Source: Acidimicrobiaceae bacterium UBA7830
GTDB lineage: Bacteria; Actinomycetota; Acidimicrobiia; Acidimicrobiales; Ilumatobacteraceae
Reading direction: 5' to 3'
Length of the DNA stretch: 64,000 bases
NCBI GenBank assembly: GCA_002501485.1
Contig: DLTS01000036.1
Span: 1-64,000 of the forward strand
The position numbers were made by a program, and so were the translations under genes. A model generated the notes under the pieces. The model was not told the DNA's origin, made no database searches, and saw only the letters and a program-made list of their open reading frames with translations. This document shows positions 26,566-36,946 of this stretch, in pieces (positions within the stretch are counted from its first letter, which is position 1; every line of letters begins with the position of its first letter).

Positions 26566-29355
26566 TCAGGCTGCGCCGCAACAGTTCTTATATTTCTTCC
26601 CCGATCCACATGGACACGGAGCGTTTCGAGGTGTCTTCTCGAACGCATCTTTCACCACCGTCTGCTGCTTTACTACAGGAGGGGGCGCGGCCGTTGGGGC
26701 TGGGGCACCCGATTCTTCTGCAACCGCCGCCGCCCGAGCTAAGGTAAATCCGCTTTCGTTCGACGACTCGCTGGAGGTCTGCTGCATATTCAGCACCTTT
26801 GGCGTGAGTTGAGGCTCGTCGGGCTGAGTGACCTGCACGTTCATCACGTAACGGACAAAATCTCTTGCAATGCCAGCCATCATTGCGCCGAACATCTGGA
26901 AACCTTCGCGCTGCCATTCAACGAGCGGGTCTTTTTGGCCCATCGCTCTAAGGTTGATGCCCTCTTGCAGATAATCCATCTCTTCAAGATGCTCTCGCCA
27001 ACGCTGGTCGATAATGCGCAACATCACTTGGCGTTCGACCTGACGCATGACCTCTTCGCCAAGTTCGACCTCGCGCTGCTCGTAATGGTTACGCGACTCT
27101 GCGAGTAGCACCTCGATGACTTCTTGCGAGGTGTGAAGGCGCCCGAGCTCTTCCGTCGTCGCGGTTGTTGGCCAATACAGCGCAGTTTCTTTCAGGAGAC
27201 CGTCGAGATCCCATTCGTCGGTGGCTGCCGATACACAGTGAACGCCAACGAGATCAGAGACGGCATCATCGAGATACTCGTAGGCAGCAGAGCGAAGGTC
27301 GGCTCCCTCAAGAATCTGATCGCGCCTCTGGTAAATGATCTTGCGCTGTTCGTTCATCACCTCGTCGTATTTGAGGACGTTCTTACGAACTTCGGCGTTT
27401 TTCTGCTCGACGGTGGTCTGGGCACGTTCAATGGCCTTCGTCACCATCTTCGCTTCGATCGCCTCATCTTCATCGAAACGCCCCATTGCCCACTGCAGGG
27501 CGCCGGTGGCGAACAACCGCATCAGTTCATCATCGAGGCTGAGATAGAAGCGGCTTTCCCCGGGGTCTCCTTGGCGACCAGAACGTCCGCGCAACTGGTT
27601 GTCGATACGGCGGCTGTCGTGCCGTTCAGAGGCAATGACATAGAGGCCGCCGAGTTCCCTTACTTTCGACCCCTCTTCAGCGCATTCGGTGGAGAACCGA
27701 TTGAGGTGGTGCTCGTAGCGCTCGAAGGCGGCAACTCGTTGTTCGCGGAAGTCAACGGGCATGTGCTCCAACGGCTGTGGAAGTGCGAAATCATCGACGA
27801 GCAACTCTTCGTCGAAGCCTTCCTTCAGCACCTCTCTCCGGGCGAGAAGTTCGGCGTTGCCACCGAGGAGGATGTCGACACCGCGACCTGCCATGTTCGT
27901 TGCGACCGTGATCGACCCAAGCCGGCCCGCTTGAGCGACGATTTCTGCCTCTCGGGTGTGTTGTTTGGCGTTCAGCACCTCGTGGTCGATGCCACGATCT
28001 CTCATCATCTTTGAGAGCAACTCGCTCTTTTCGACCGACACCGTGCCGACAAGCACCGGCTGGCCAGTCTCGTGGCGCTCGACAATGTCATCGATGACTG
28101 CGTTGAACTTTCCAACCTCACTCTTGTAAATCAGGTCTGCCTGATCGAGTCGAGCAATTTCTCGATTCGTTGGGATGGGAACGACTCCGAGACCGTAGGT
28201 ATTCATGAGCTCCGCCGCCTCGGTCGAAGCAGTACCGGTCATACCGGCAAGCTTGTCGTACATCCGGAAGTAGTTCTGCAAGGTGATCGTTGCGAGGGTC
28301 TGATTCTCCTCTTTGATCTTGACGCCCTCTTTCGCCTCCACCGCCTGGTGAATACCCTCAGACCAACGGCGACCCTCAAGAATTCGACCGGTGAACTCGT
28401 CAACGATCTTTACGTCTCCGCCTTGAACGATGTAATCCTTGTCACGGCGGTACAACTCTTTTGCCTTCAACGCCACCGTGAACTGGTGAACGAAGTTTGC
28501 CTGCACATCGTCGTAAAGGTTTTCAACTCCGAGGGCTTGCTCGACCTTCTCGATGCCGGGCTCGAGCGGAACAACAACTCGCTTATCTTCCTCAACCTCG
28601 TAATCAACGTCACGGGTGAGGGTCCGCACAATCGACGCAAATCGGTAATACAACTTTGCGGCATCGCCAACTCGGCCAGAAATGATCAGCGGGGTTCGCG
28701 CCTCATCGATAAGGATTGAGTCAACCTCGTCAACAATGCAGAACGAGTTACCTCGTTGCACTTTGTCACTCAATCGACCCGCCATGTTGTCGCGCAGGTA
28801 GTCGAAACCAAATTCGTTATTCGTTCCGTAGGTGATATCGCAGCCGTAACTGGCGCGCTTTTCATCAGAGCCAGTCTTCACTCCGGGTATCACCAAGCCG
28901 ACGGTCAAGCCGAGCCAACGATGTAACTGCCCCATCCACTCAGCATCTCGACGAGCGAGATAGTCGTTGACGGTGACGAGATGCACGCCTTTGCCTGAAA
29001 GCCCATTGAGGAAGGCCGGCAGAGTCGAAACAAGGGTTTTGCCCTCTCCGGTTTTCATTTCGGCTACCCAGCCAAAGTGCAGCGCCGCACCACCCATCAA
29101 CTGGACGTCGTAGTGACGCTGTCCCAGCACGCGATTAGCTGCTTCGCGAGTAACTGCAAACGCTTCGATGAGAAGATCGTCGAGCGTTTCGCCGCGGTCG
29201 AGCCGCTCGCGAAATTCAACAGTTTTATGTCGGAGGTCATCATCTGACAGCGATCCGATCGAATCTCCAAGCGCGCCAATATCGGGCACGATGCCCTCAA
29301 GAGCCTTTAGTTTCTTGCCCTCACCAGCGCGAAGGACGCGATCAAGAATTCCCAT
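26566..29355 (-). CDS. secA: protein translocase subunit SecA
   Basis: SecA is the ATPase motor of Sec protein export. The 929-residue chain has [11 protein letters not shown] (Walker A, 100-110), [16 protein letters not shown] (Walker B/DEAD), [10 protein letters not shown] and [15 protein letters not shown] in NBD2. A C-terminal zinc-binding SEC-C tail reads [14 protein letters not shown] proline- and alanine-rich linker precedes that tail. A TAGGCT box lies at about -15 to -10 from ATG 29355. It is the housekeeping SecA1 type. Confidence 0.97.
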   Translation of the reverse strand: MGILDRVLRAGEGKKLKALEGIVPDIGALGDSIGSLSDDDLRHKTVEFRERLDRGETLDDLLIEAFAVTREAANRVLGQRHYDVQLMGGAALHFGWVAEMKTGEGKTLVSTLPAFLNGLSGKGVHLVTVNDYLARRDAEWMGQLHRWLGLTVGLVIPGVKTGSDEKRASYGCDITYGTNNEFGFDYLRDNMAGRLSDKVQRGNSFCIVDEVDSILIDEARTPLIISGRVGDAAKLYYRFASIVRTLTRDVDYEVEEDKRVVVPLEPGIEKVEQALGVENLYDDVQANFVHQFTVALKAKELYRRDKDYIVQGGDVKIVDEFTGRILEGRRWSEGIHQAVEAKEGVKIKEENQTLATITLQNYFRMYDKLAGMTGTASTEAAELMNTYGLGVVPIPTNREIARLDQADLIYKSEVGKFNAVIDDIVERHETGQPVLVGTVSVEKSELLSKMMRDRGIDHEVLNAKQHTREAEIVAQAGRLGSITVATNMAGRGVDILLGGNAELLARREVLKEGFDEELLVDDFALPQPLEHMPVDFREQRVAAFERYEHHLNRFSTECAEEGSKVRELGGLYVIASERHDSRRIDNQLRGRSGRQGDPGESRFYLSLDDELMRLFATGALQWAMGRFDEDEAIEAKMVTKAIERAQTTVEQKNAEVRKNVLKYDEVMNEQRKIIYQRRDQILEGADLRSAAYEYLDDAVSDLVGVHCVSAATDEWDLDGLLKETALYWPTTATTEELGRLHTSQEVIEVLLAESRNHYEQREVELGEEVMRQVERQVMLRIIDQRWREHLEEMDYLQEGINLRAMGQKDPLVEWQREGFQMFGAMMAGIARDFVRYVMNVQVTQPDEPQLTPKVLNMQQTSSESSNESGFTLARAAAVAEESGAPAPTAAPPPVVKQQTVVKDAFEKTPRNAPCPCGSGKKYKNCCGAA

Positions 29356-29383
29356 GCGGTCATGAGCCTATCGGCGGGTACTC

Positions 29384-30094
29384 TCAGGCTGCCGCCCGAA
29401 ATAGCCCACGTGGTGCCTCACGGCCTTCGGCAACACGTTTTGGTATCGCTGCAACCGCAGCAACATGGATGTGGCTGACTCCGGCAGTTCTCAAGGCGCC
29501 CGACGCCGCAGCAAGGGTTGCTCCGGTGGTGACAACATCGTCAATCAACAACACTCGTGAATAGCGGGTACGCCGTCCCCTAAAACCAGGGCCATTCTGA
29601 CGCTCGAGACCGCTCCGGGTTTTCTGCTCTGCAGAGTTAGCCCTAACGAGGGTTCGAACGACCGGCAGCCCGAGCTGCGCCCCGACCATGCGAGCCATCA
29701 ACTCACACGGATCAAAACCGCGCTCACGACGACGACGCTCCGAGCTAGGAACCCACGTGACCGCATGGATGTCAACCCCTGGAACGAGACCATCGTGAAT
29801 AATGCTCCGAGATAACAGACCACTGAGATACTTAGCCGCACCTCGATGGTTCTTAAATTTCATGCCGTTGACAACGTCACGAAGACACCCGCTGAACTCG
29901 CCGACAATCGTTCGGTTGGTCTCGGCCGGTGAACCTGTCGAGACCGAGCGCAACTGTTCGATAATTGAGCATCGACACAGCCGGCATACCTCGGCTCCGT
30001 CTTGACCGCACGCCGCACAAATTGGCGGACAGATTGCGTCGACGACCTGCAAAAGGGCTCTTCGGCAGAATTGAAACAGATTATTGAACACCAC
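29384..30094 (-). CDS. comF: ComF family phosphoribosyltransferase-like protein
   Basis: A 236-residue protein with an N-terminal zinc-ribbon-like segment, ICPPICAACG then VCRLCR, and a C-terminal type I phosphoribosyltransferase domain with VLLIDDVVTTGATLAAA as the PRPP loop. RRRERGFDPCELMA is another ComF landmark. ComF proteins are tied to DNA uptake in competent bacteria, but many non-competent species carry them. The start is GTG 30094. In mycobacteria hpf lies between comF and secA, and here the gap is only 28 bp. Confidence 0.88.
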   Translation of the reverse strand: MVFNNLFQFCRRALLQVVDAICPPICAACGQDGAEVCRLCRCSIIEQLRSVSTGSPAETNRTIVGEFSGCLRDVVNGMKFKNHRGAAKYLSGLLSRSIIHDGLVPGVDIHAVTWVPSSERRRRERGFDPCELMARMVGAQLGLPVVRTLVRANSAEQKTRSGLERQNGPGFRGRRTRYSRVLLIDDVVTTGATLAAASGALRTAGVSHIHVAAVAAIPKRVAEGREAPRGLFRAAA

Positions 30095-30130
30095 CTCGTC
30101 AGCATGACGGAAGGGTGTGACAGTCGGTGC

Positions 30131-31588
30131 TTAGTAGCGGTAGTGCTCTGGCTTGAATGGGCCCGACGGCTCAACACCGAGGTACTCGGCCTGCTCGTCG
30201 GTGAGTTTCGTCAACCGCACACCCAGCGAGTCGAGGTGGAATGTAGCAACACGCTCATCGAGATGCTTCGGCAGCACATGAACACCGAGTGGATAGCGAT
30301 CGAGATGGTTAAACAACTCGATCTGGGCAAGCACCTGGTTCGAGAACGAACAACTCATTACAAAGCTCGGATGACCAGTTGCGCAACCCAAGTTCACGAG
30401 GCGTCCCTCCGCAAGAACGATCACCTGATGACCATCATCGAACGTCCAGACGTCGGTTCCCGGCTTCAACTCATCACGCACCGCACCTGAGCGAGCAAGT
30501 CCAGCCATATCAATTTCGTTGTCGAAGTGACCGATATTGCAGACGATTGCATTGTGCTTCATCTCACGCATGTGATCGGTAGTGATGATGTCGGCATTAC
30601 CCGTAGCGGTGACGAACAAATCAGCATCTCCGACAACCTCATCGAGAGGAAGCACCTGCAAGCCCTCCATTGCGGCCTGCAGCGCATTGATCGGATCGAT
30701 CTCAGTAACGATCACTCGGCAACCCTGCCCACGCAGAGACTGAGCACAGCCCTTACCGACATCGCCATACCCGCAAACGACCGCAACTTTGCCGCCCAAC
30801 ATGATGTCCGTTCCACGACTGATTGAGTCGACCAGTGAGTGGCGGCAGCCGTACAGGTTGTCGAACTTCGATTTGGTGACCGAGTCGTTCACATTGATCG
30901 CCGGGAACAACAACGTGTTGTCCTCAGCCATCTTGTACAGCCGCTTCACACCTGTGGTGGTCTCTTCGGTAACACCTTTAATGAGCTTCGCCATGCGCGT
31001 CCACTTTGTCGGGTCAGACTTCAGCGTCCGCTGCAACAGCCCAAGGATGACTGCGAGTTCTGCGTTATTCGCTTCGGTCGGGTCAGGCACCTGCCCAGCT
31101 GCTTCATACTCAACACCCCTGTGAAGTAACAGCGTTGCATCGCCACCATCGTCCAGGATCATGTTGGGACCGTCGTGACCCTCCCAGGTCATCATCTGCT
31201 CGGTACACCACCAATATTCCTCAAGAGTCTCACCTTTCCAGGCAAAGACCGGCACGCCCTGCGGATCGTCTTCGGTCCCGTCAGGCCCCACGACAACCGC
31301 TGCCGCCGCGTGGTCTTGGGTAGAAAAAATGTTGCATGAAGCCCATCGAACTTCAGCCCCCAACGTCGTCAACGTCTCAATGAGCACTGCGGTCTGAACC
31401 GTCATATGCAGCGATCCTGAAATGCGGGCGCCAGCAAGCGGCTTTGTAGAGGCATACTCACGGCGAATTGCCATCAGGCCTGGCATTTCATGCTCAGCGA
31501 GCAACATCTCTTTGCGGCCAAATGGTGCCAATGAAAGATCAGCAACACGGAAATCTTGCGAGGCCGAAATACGGGTTTGAGTAGACAT
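30131..31588 (-). CDS. ahcY: adenosylhomocysteinase
   Basis: AhcY hydrolyses S-adenosylhomocysteine to adenosine and homocysteine, recycling the by-product of methyltransferases such as MenG. The 485-residue protein has [19 protein letters not shown] near 55, [13 protein letters not shown] near 85, and the NAD site [26 protein letters not shown] follows, and the C-terminus ends in KPEHYRY, as in all family members. It has the insertion typical of most bacterial AhcY. ATG 31588 has a strong GAGGAG ribosome-binding site; a longer open frame upstream is leader, not coding. Confidence 0.97.
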   Translation of the reverse strand: MSTQTRISASQDFRVADLSLAPFGRKEMLLAEHEMPGLMAIRREYASTKPLAGARISGSLHMTVQTAVLIETLTTLGAEVRWASCNIFSTQDHAAAAVVVGPDGTEDDPQGVPVFAWKGETLEEYWWCTEQMMTWEGHDGPNMILDDGGDATLLLHRGVEYEAAGQVPDPTEANNAELAVILGLLQRTLKSDPTKWTRMAKLIKGVTEETTTGVKRLYKMAEDNTLLFPAINVNDSVTKSKFDNLYGCRHSLVDSISRGTDIMLGGKVAVVCGYGDVGKGCAQSLRGQGCRVIVTEIDPINALQAAMEGLQVLPLDEVVGDADLFVTATGNADIITTDHMREMKHNAIVCNIGHFDNEIDMAGLARSGAVRDELKPGTDVWTFDDGHQVIVLAEGRLVNLGCATGHPSFVMSCSFSNQVLAQIELFNHLDRYPLGVHVLPKHLDERVATFHLDSLGVRLTKLTDEQAEYLGVEPSGPFKPEHYRY

Positions 31589-31720
31589 GGCGGTTCTCCT
31601 CGACTGAAGTCGTTTAGTGAAAGTCTGATTGAGGAACGAGCCGGAGCCTCCTGGCCCGATCACGACAGCCCGCGGAAGACCTCAGCCTAACGTTGCGAAT
31701 CGAAACCGTGACGAACGCTG
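31589..31720 (-). promoter_or_regulatory. 132-nt ahcY leader with hairpin next to the ribosome-binding site
   Basis: This is one of the few long 5' leaders in the window. On the minus strand CGAC-TTCA-GTCG (31601-31612) forms a short hairpin that abuts the GAGGAG Shine-Dalgarno. Further upstream is a G+C-rich segment with repeated GGCTC/GAGCC elements around 31638-31655. I looked for the conserved core of SAH and SAM-IV riboswitches and do not see it, so a regulatory role is only suspected. Confidence 0.3.
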
Positions 31721-31930
31721 TCAACCTGAGGCAATCGCAAGCAGCCGCTGCACCTCGTCTTTGGAGATCTGAGAGGCCTCATCAATGAGCATCACTGGGA
31801 TGTTGTCACGAACTGGATAGGTGCGGAGGAGCCGATCGTTCAGCAACACGCCTTCGGACTCGACATACACCAACACACCCTTATCTTCGGGGCAAACCAA
31901 GATTTCAAGAAGCTGGGGGTCGAGTGACAT
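31721..31930 (-). CDS. Trm112/UPF0434 family small protein
   Basis: A 69-residue protein starting LDPQLLEILVCPEDKGVL and containing LLRTYPVRDNIPVMLIDEA, the standard pattern of Trm112-like proteins. Eukaryotic and archaeal Trm112 activates methyltransferases. The bacterial role is open. Only the first of the usual zinc-site cysteines (Cys12) is present, so zinc binding is doubtful. A good AAGGAG ribosome-binding site precedes ATG 31930. It lies between manB and ahcY. Confidence 0.85.
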   Translation of the reverse strand: MSLDPQLLEILVCPEDKGVLVYVESEGVLLNDRLLRTYPVRDNIPVMLIDEASQISKDEVQRLLAIASG

Positions 31931-31989
31931 GACGTCTCCTTTTCAGATCGCCTACAGCGTACCGAGCAGTTGCTGTGCAATCCGCACAC

Positions 31990-33342
31990 CTATGCGGTGA
32001 TGATGTCGAGCACTTCTGCGACATGAGTATCACACGACGCCACGTCTGCAGCCTCAAGATTCAATCGCAGTAGCGGTTCGGTATTCGAGGGGCGGAGATT
32101 GAACCACCATTCGCCAGCATCGACGGTAAGCCCGTCGAGCTCATCGAGATCGCAATGCGAATACGCGTCTCGAACCCGATCGATGACCGCCGAGGGATCG
32201 TCGACCACAGTGTTGATTTCACCTGAAGCGACATATGGCTCGTAGGGCGTGCGCAACTCTGAAAGTATCAAGCCCGAACGAGCTAGTTCAGAGATCATAA
32301 TGAGACTCGCGATCAAACCCGAATCTGCTCTGAAATTGTCAGCAAAGTAGTAGTGGGCCGAGTGCTCGCCACCAAACACGGCATTCCTACTCGCCATCTC
32401 TGTTTTGATGTAACTGTGGCCCACGCGAGTGCGCACAGGGTTTCCGCCATGCGCTGCAATCGTCTCTGGCACCGCTTTCGAACAGATCAGATTGTGCAAA
32501 ATCGTTGACCCCGGATGATCGCGCAGCATCGCCACTGCAAGGACCGCAGTCGTCACCGACCCGCTCAGCCCGACGCCCTTCTCGTCAACGATGAAGACCC
32601 GGTCGGCATCACCATCGAAGGCCAAACCAATGTCAAATCCGCCCGACACCACTCTCGCTTGAAGATCGCGCTGGTTCGCAGGCTGCAACGGATCGGCCGG
32701 ATGATTAGGAAACGTGCCGTCGAGCTCTCCATACATAACCTCGAGTTCGATCATCGGAAGTCTCTCAAAGAGTGCCGGCACAACGAGACCGCCCATGCCA
32801 TTCGCCGTATCGACAACAACACGCATTGGCTTGAGTGCCGCGACATCAACAAATGACATGACGTGATCGACAAACCCATCGAGCATGTCGCGTTGTTCGC
32901 GTTGGCCACGCGCTGCTGCTACCTCTGGCACGTCTCCGTCAAGCATTGCCTGAGCAGCATCACGAATATCTGCCAAGCCCGAATCAATGCCGACAGGACG
33001 AGCCCCCGCCTGACAGAACTTGATGCCGTTGTACTGCGCAGGGTTGTGCGACGCCGTAAAGACAGCACCGGGCAGATCAAGTCGCCCAGAAGCGAAATAG
33101 AGAAGGTCGGTCGACACTAGACCGAGGTCGATCACATCGATACCTGCATCTTGGACACCCTCGGCGAACGCACCTACAAACTCTGGCCCGCTTGGACGCA
33201 TGTCTCGACCAACGACGATCGCATCAGAGCCTACATAGCGGGCAAACGCTGAGCCGAGCGCCCGAGCCGTCGGGACATCAAACTCTTCAGGGATGACACC
33301 CCGAACGTCGTACGCCTTTACGATCCGGGAAAGATCCGCCAT
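31990..33342 (-). CDS. manB: phosphomannomutase/phosphoglucomutase
   Basis: An alpha-D-phosphohexomutase of 450 residues. It has the phosphoserine loop FTASHNPAQYNGIK, the metal loop LAFDGDADRVFIVD, the sugar-specificity loop FGGEHSAHYYF, and the phosphate-binding RPSNTEPLLRL near the end. GEHSAHY suits mannose- and glucose-phosphate substrates. It would make mannose-1-phosphate for the pyrophosphorylase at 47875 and the gmd pathway. TAGCCT at -13 to -8 from ATG 33342 suggests a leaderless transcript. Confidence 0.93.
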   Translation of the reverse strand: MADLSRIVKAYDVRGVIPEEFDVPTARALGSAFARYVGSDAIVVGRDMRPSGPEFVGAFAEGVQDAGIDVIDLGLVSTDLLYFASGRLDLPGAVFTASHNPAQYNGIKFCQAGARPVGIDSGLADIRDAAQAMLDGDVPEVAAARGQREQRDMLDGFVDHVMSFVDVAALKPMRVVVDTANGMGGLVVPALFERLPMIELEVMYGELDGTFPNHPADPLQPANQRDLQARVVSGGFDIGLAFDGDADRVFIVDEKGVGLSGSVTTAVLAVAMLRDHPGSTILHNLICSKAVPETIAAHGGNPVRTRVGHSYIKTEMASRNAVFGGEHSAHYYFADNFRADSGLIASLIMISELARSGLILSELRTPYEPYVASGEINTVVDDPSAVIDRVRDAYSHCDLDELDGLTVDAGEWWFNLRPSNTEPLLRLNLEAADVASCDTHVAEVLDIITA

Positions 33343-33349
33343 TGCGGGG

Positions 33350-33355
33350 AGGCTA
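33350..33355 (-). promoter_or_regulatory. putative -10 box of leaderless manB transcript
   Basis: Minus-strand TAGCCT at -13 to -8 from ATG 33342, in the 21-bp gap after the large membrane protein. No Shine-Dalgarno is seen. Confidence 0.45.
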
Positions 33356-33363
33356 ACTGGCGA

Positions 33364-35919
33364 TTACGCAGTGCCGCTCTCGTTCACAGGAACGACATCG
33401 TCGGCGAGAGCATCATCGACAGCTGGTTCAACCGGTGCGGGGTAGTGACCATGGTCGAGATCTCCATCGCGACGCCAGCGAATACAGAGGCCGATGCCCG
33501 CAAGCGACAGCAGAACCGTCACCCAATCGAGGCCGGTACGGGAATATGTCAGCGACACCTCGTTACTCGTTGGGACGACCACCATTGCATTCGGAGCGAT
33601 TCGGTACACCTCGTCAGCTCCTTCAACCGACCAGTTCGGGAAGTAACTCACCTTGATGAGCACCGGCACCCCCGTCTGATCAACTTCAAACTCGATGATG
33701 TTCTGATCGATTACCACGTTCTCGATCGATACGGCCGGAAGCAAAACCTGAGTGATGGGCTCGGCAGGGACCACAATGTCGACGCGCCGCCCAGGGCCTC
33801 TAGGCACACCTTCTTGGCGGCTCACATCAACTACCGCATCGATGCGCTGCCATGACTCAGGACCATCATCTGCTGGCATTGCGACCCAATCTGAAGGATG
33901 CTGAAACCAACTCGTTCCAAGCTCGAGATGACGTTCACGTTGATCACCAGCACGCTCATTGACCACCACCGGCTGCACGGCGAGAGGCACGACGATGTCA
34001 GAATTTGCTACCTCGTAGACCTCCCACGGGCCTGACGATGCGGCAAGGGTCAGCTCAGGCTGCTGCCGAGCTTCAACTTTTGCCTCATCGGTGCGAACCA
34101 TCGCGTATTTCACACCCAAGTCTTGGAGGTGCCGCACGCCCACCGAGGCATTGTTGTCGACATAGCGAAGTTCACGAACAGGGTTCGATGACTGCTTCGA
34201 CATCGCGGCAGTTGCCAAAAATGAATATGGAGTTGTTCCAGATGCCTCGAAGAACAACGCCTCCATCGACCCGATACACCCGTCCGTCCAGAACGGCAAG
34301 AGCATCAGCGCCATCGTCGTGCCGTATTGACCGTTATCGGGGCTGTTCTCCCAAAGCGCTCGGCCGCAGCCGCGCTCCGGATCGTCACCGAGGGCTGCCA
34401 TTGCTGCAACGATCGAGTGATACTCGGTATACGCAGCACCTCGCCCCTCGTAACCGGTGAAGTTGTAGCTCGACCACCCATCTCCGGACGCTCTCACGTT
34501 GGTTGACGTCGCCTTGAATGGCCCCCAGCCGTACACCTGTGCGCCATTGTGGGTAGTGATGCCTCCCCCTGGCAGCACCTGAAACATGAAGCCCAGCACG
34601 CTAAGAACACAGAGAGCCGAAAGTGCTCCGAAGCCCGTCGCAACGCGATGACCAACCGGCTTAACTGCCTGCCGCTCCTTCACGACGTTCCACGCAACAT
34701 TCATGACCGCAACAGCACCCACCATCATCAGCATGTATCGAACGAGGTAGAGGAACGGCAACAAACGAGGGTTCCACAACAGCCCGATTACGGGCAACGA
34801 ATCTCGAGCCAGATATACCCCGGAAAAGATCACTAGACCGGTTATGCCCAGCGCACTTCCATTTTGATGGCGGCGAAGCACACTCCACACGATTCCGATG
34901 ATTGCAAGCACGGAAATGATGATGTCTAACGGCGCGGTCAATGGGAAGAACATGTCCCAGAACGAATCCTCGGCACCTTCTGGTCGTGGGCCGTACTTCA
35001 TGTCAGTCATGTACTCGTGATTCACCAAGAACGGACCAACCCACCACGCAACGAGCAAAAAGGCCGTGATGCCGGTCGTCAACACCCATCGCCAACGATC
35101 GCGATCGACCCACAGGGCAGTGAACACGAGTGCCGCCACCGATATGAAAATGAGGACGATTCCATGCGACACCGCAGCAGCTGCGATCAGTGCCGCCGTC
35201 CACACCCGGTATTTGCCGGTTCTCAGCCCAGCAGCGAGTGCACCGAGGGCAAGTATTGCCAAGGTGAGGGCGATCGAAAACGAGAATTCTCCCGCCATCG
35301 TCGACTTCAAGTTGCCGCCATAGATCGTGAAACTTTCGTCGAGCAAAAAAGCGAGGCCAGCAAAGGCGAACAACTCAGGAATCGGAAACGCGAATTTTGC
35401 GAGTCGGCCGAATCCCCAACATGCGGCAGGCAGCGTCAATAAGCCGAGTACACCGACGAGTTTCAACGCAACGCCGTATGGAAGTAGCACGTCGACCAGC
35501 ACCACAGCAAGGGCCGGCAACACCATGTAAAAGCGATACGCGGGCATGCCGCCGTACCAGTCCATTGTCCAACCGTTGAGGCGGAAGCCCGGCAGAAGGT
35601 GGTCTCGCAGGAATGCTGGCCCCCACACGTGGGCTCCGAAGTCGCCACCGGTCGGCGTGTTGTCATCAAAAATAAGGTCTGCCCCCGGGCTCAATGGATT
35701 GAGGTGAACAACGTTCATCATGATCGTCGTCGTAACCGCTAGCGAGAACGCCGTAAACGAACACTTCCAGATGCGACTCGAATCCCACTCTGACGACAGC
35801 CAATGGCGTGGACGCTCGGTGAGCCGCAGGAATACTCGCTGCGCCAGCGAAGGCGCGCGGGCGGCAGTTTCTCCATTGTCAGTGTCAGAACCCTCTTGTT
35901 CCTCGACTTCGCTACTCAC
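33364..35919 (-). CDS. large membrane protein, PTPS-related/YfhO-like (GT-C-type) envelope protein
   Basis: About 851 residues. The first half has some ten transmembrane helices, beginning with FTAFSLAVTTTIMMNV and followed by an extracellular loop with GGDFGAHVWGPAFLRDHLLP and WTMDWYGGMPAYRFY. Asp- and Glu-bearing loops of this kind are typical of GT-C-like and 6-pyruvoyl-tetrahydropterin-synthase-related membrane proteins. The second half is a long extracellular region ending in VSYFPNWSVEG and a last helix (VTVLLSLAGIGLCIRW) with an acidic tail. GTG 35919 is chosen because the longer frame would overlap the CPBP gene by over 100 bp. It is probably a glycosyltransferase or polymerase of envelope glycans. 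Confidence 0.72.
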   Translation of the reverse strand: MSSEVEEQEGSDTDNGETAARAPSLAQRVFLRLTERPRHWLSSEWDSSRIWKCSFTAFSLAVTTTIMMNVVHLNPLSPGADLIFDDNTPTGGDFGAHVWGPAFLRDHLLPGFRLNGWTMDWYGGMPAYRFYMVLPALAVVLVDVLLPYGVALKLVGVLGLLTLPAACWGFGRLAKFAFPIPELFAFAGLAFLLDESFTIYGGNLKSTMAGEFSFSIALTLAILALGALAAGLRTGKYRVWTAALIAAAAVSHGIVLIFISVAALVFTALWVDRDRWRWVLTTGITAFLLVAWWVGPFLVNHEYMTDMKYGPRPEGAEDSFWDMFFPLTAPLDIIISVLAIIGIVWSVLRRHQNGSALGITGLVIFSGVYLARDSLPVIGLLWNPRLLPFLYLVRYMLMMVGAVAVMNVAWNVVKERQAVKPVGHRVATGFGALSALCVLSVLGFMFQVLPGGGITTHNGAQVYGWGPFKATSTNVRASGDGWSSYNFTGYEGRGAAYTEYHSIVAAMAALGDDPERGCGRALWENSPDNGQYGTTMALMLLPFWTDGCIGSMEALFFEASGTTPYSFLATAAMSKQSSNPVRELRYVDNNASVGVRHLQDLGVKYAMVRTDEAKVEARQQPELTLAASSGPWEVYEVANSDIVVPLAVQPVVVNERAGDQRERHLELGTSWFQHPSDWVAMPADDGPESWQRIDAVVDVSRQEGVPRGPGRRVDIVVPAEPITQVLLPAVSIENVVIDQNIIEFEVDQTGVPVLIKVSYFPNWSVEGADEVYRIAPNAMVVVPTSNEVSLTYSRTGLDWVTVLLSLAGIGLCIRWRRDGDLDHGHYPAPVEPAVDDALADDVVPVNESGTA

Positions 35920-35977
35920 ATTGCTAGTCTGCCACGACCGACCGAATGTTCGCAGAACACCAGCTTGCGGTTCCATG

Positions 35978-36715
35978 TCAGCCAAAGAGCAAGAGCGCAA
36001 AGATTCCGGTTGCGTTGAACGATGCGTGCGTAATGATCGATGCACCAAGTCGACCCGTTCGAAGCAACATACACCCGAAGACAACGCCGGCTAACGCAAG
36101 CCCCGGCAACTCCACCGGCCGAAGATGGATGAGACCGAAAAAGATCGACGCGGCAAACAGCCCCGCAACGGGGCCAAATCTGGCTGACGCGGACCGCTGC
36201 AACAGGCCGCGATACACCAACTCTTCGACGAGCGGCGCACCAACCACCACGACAAGTACGAGGAGCAAGGTCTTCCAGCCTCCGGCTGAATCAACAAGAT
36301 CTTTCGCCGTTTCTTCAAGGGCCGAGCTATCAAAGGTGGAGGGCCAGATCGCTCTTAATGGGACATAGATCACAGGCACAAGGATCACCTGAGCCAACAC
36401 ACCCACTGGAATACCGATGAGATCGATCCACCGAAACGACAGCCCGAACATTGTTCGAAAATCGACCGCCTGCATGCGGCACGCCGTCCACAACGCCACC
36501 AGCAGGCATGTCCACGACGCGACCGCCATTGTGGTCAATGTGAGGGTGCCGGTTCCATTTTCTGTCGACGAGAGGGCGTAGATCACGCCCCCGAGAACAA
36601 TGCCCCCGACCGACCAGCCAAGAGACCACAGTGCGAGCGCCTGCCCTAACGGGACAGACGGAGATCGTTCAGACAGCGACACGCCAGCCGAGTTGCTGGA
36701 TGCGCCGATCGACAA
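35978..36715 (-). CDS. CPBP family intramembrane metalloprotease (CAAX protease-like)
   Basis: A 245-residue membrane protein with about seven hydrophobic segments. The catalytic motifs are VEELVYRGLL (EExxxR), FGLIHLRP and HASFNATGI (HxxxN), as in the Abi/CPBP family of intramembrane proteases. Family members process prenylated or small peptides and some confer bacteriocin self-immunity. It overlaps the DUF3499 gene upstream by 47 bp if TTG/ATG-like start 36715 is used, or 14 bp from GTG 36682. Confidence 0.83.
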   Translation of the reverse strand: MSIGASSNSAGVSLSERSPSVPLGQALALWSLGWSVGGIVLGGVIYALSSTENGTGTLTLTTMAVASWTCLLVALWTACRMQAVDFRTMFGLSFRWIDLIGIPVGVLAQVILVPVIYVPLRAIWPSTFDSSALEETAKDLVDSAGGWKTLLLVLVVVVGAPLVEELVYRGLLQRSASARFGPVAGLFAASIFFGLIHLRPVELPGLALAGVVFGCMLLRTGRLGASIITHASFNATGIFALLLFG

Positions 36716-36908
36716 TTTCCCACCCCTGAGGGGCGGTCAGACGGCGAGCGTGATCTCGGCACAAATCGTAAGTATGTGGCTCGCGTTCAGGCGACAATCC
36801 GTCAATCCACACCTGTGAATTTTGGTACTCGTAACTCAACGTTGCAGTTGCATGCTCGGAACAACCCGTTTTAGTGCAAAGGCGAAACACGTCACAACCG
36901 TAGGGCAC
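36669..36908 (-). CDS. DUF3499 family protein
   Basis: A 79-residue actinobacterial protein. RLCTKTGCSEHATATLSYEY followed by YDLCRDHARRLTAPQGWEIV is the DUF3499 pattern: two Cys pairs (C11, C16, then C50 and His53) that look like a small zinc-binding module. Function is unknown, though the gene is highly conserved beside phosphomannomutase or WhiB genes in other Actinobacteria. Starts are GTG 36908 or the GTG six codons later. It diverges from ftsH across 38 bp. Confidence 0.85.
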   Translation of the reverse strand: MPYGCDVFRLCTKTGCSEHATATLSYEYQNSQVWIDGLSPEREPHTYDLCRDHARRLTAPQGWEIVDRRIQQLGWRVAV

Positions 36909-36934
36909 GACGTGCCCAGAACGGCGGATGCCTC

Positions 36935-36940
36935 TATCCT
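36935..36940 (+). promoter_or_regulatory. putative -10 box of leaderless ftsH transcript
   Basis: TATCCT lies exactly at -12 to -7 from ATG 36947 in the 38-bp gap to DUF3499, so ftsH mRNA probably begins at its start codon. Confidence 0.5.
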
Positions 36941-36946
36941 TGAGTT

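Noticed and set aside
27124..28719. Long plus-strand open frames (296 and 215 codons) within secA
   Set aside because: They are antisense to strongly conserved SecA motifs and reflect codon bias; no conserved domain appears.
31589..31720. SAH or SAM-IV riboswitch upstream of ahcY
   Set aside because: The conserved core segments of those riboswitches are not visible, so only an undefined structured leader is reported.
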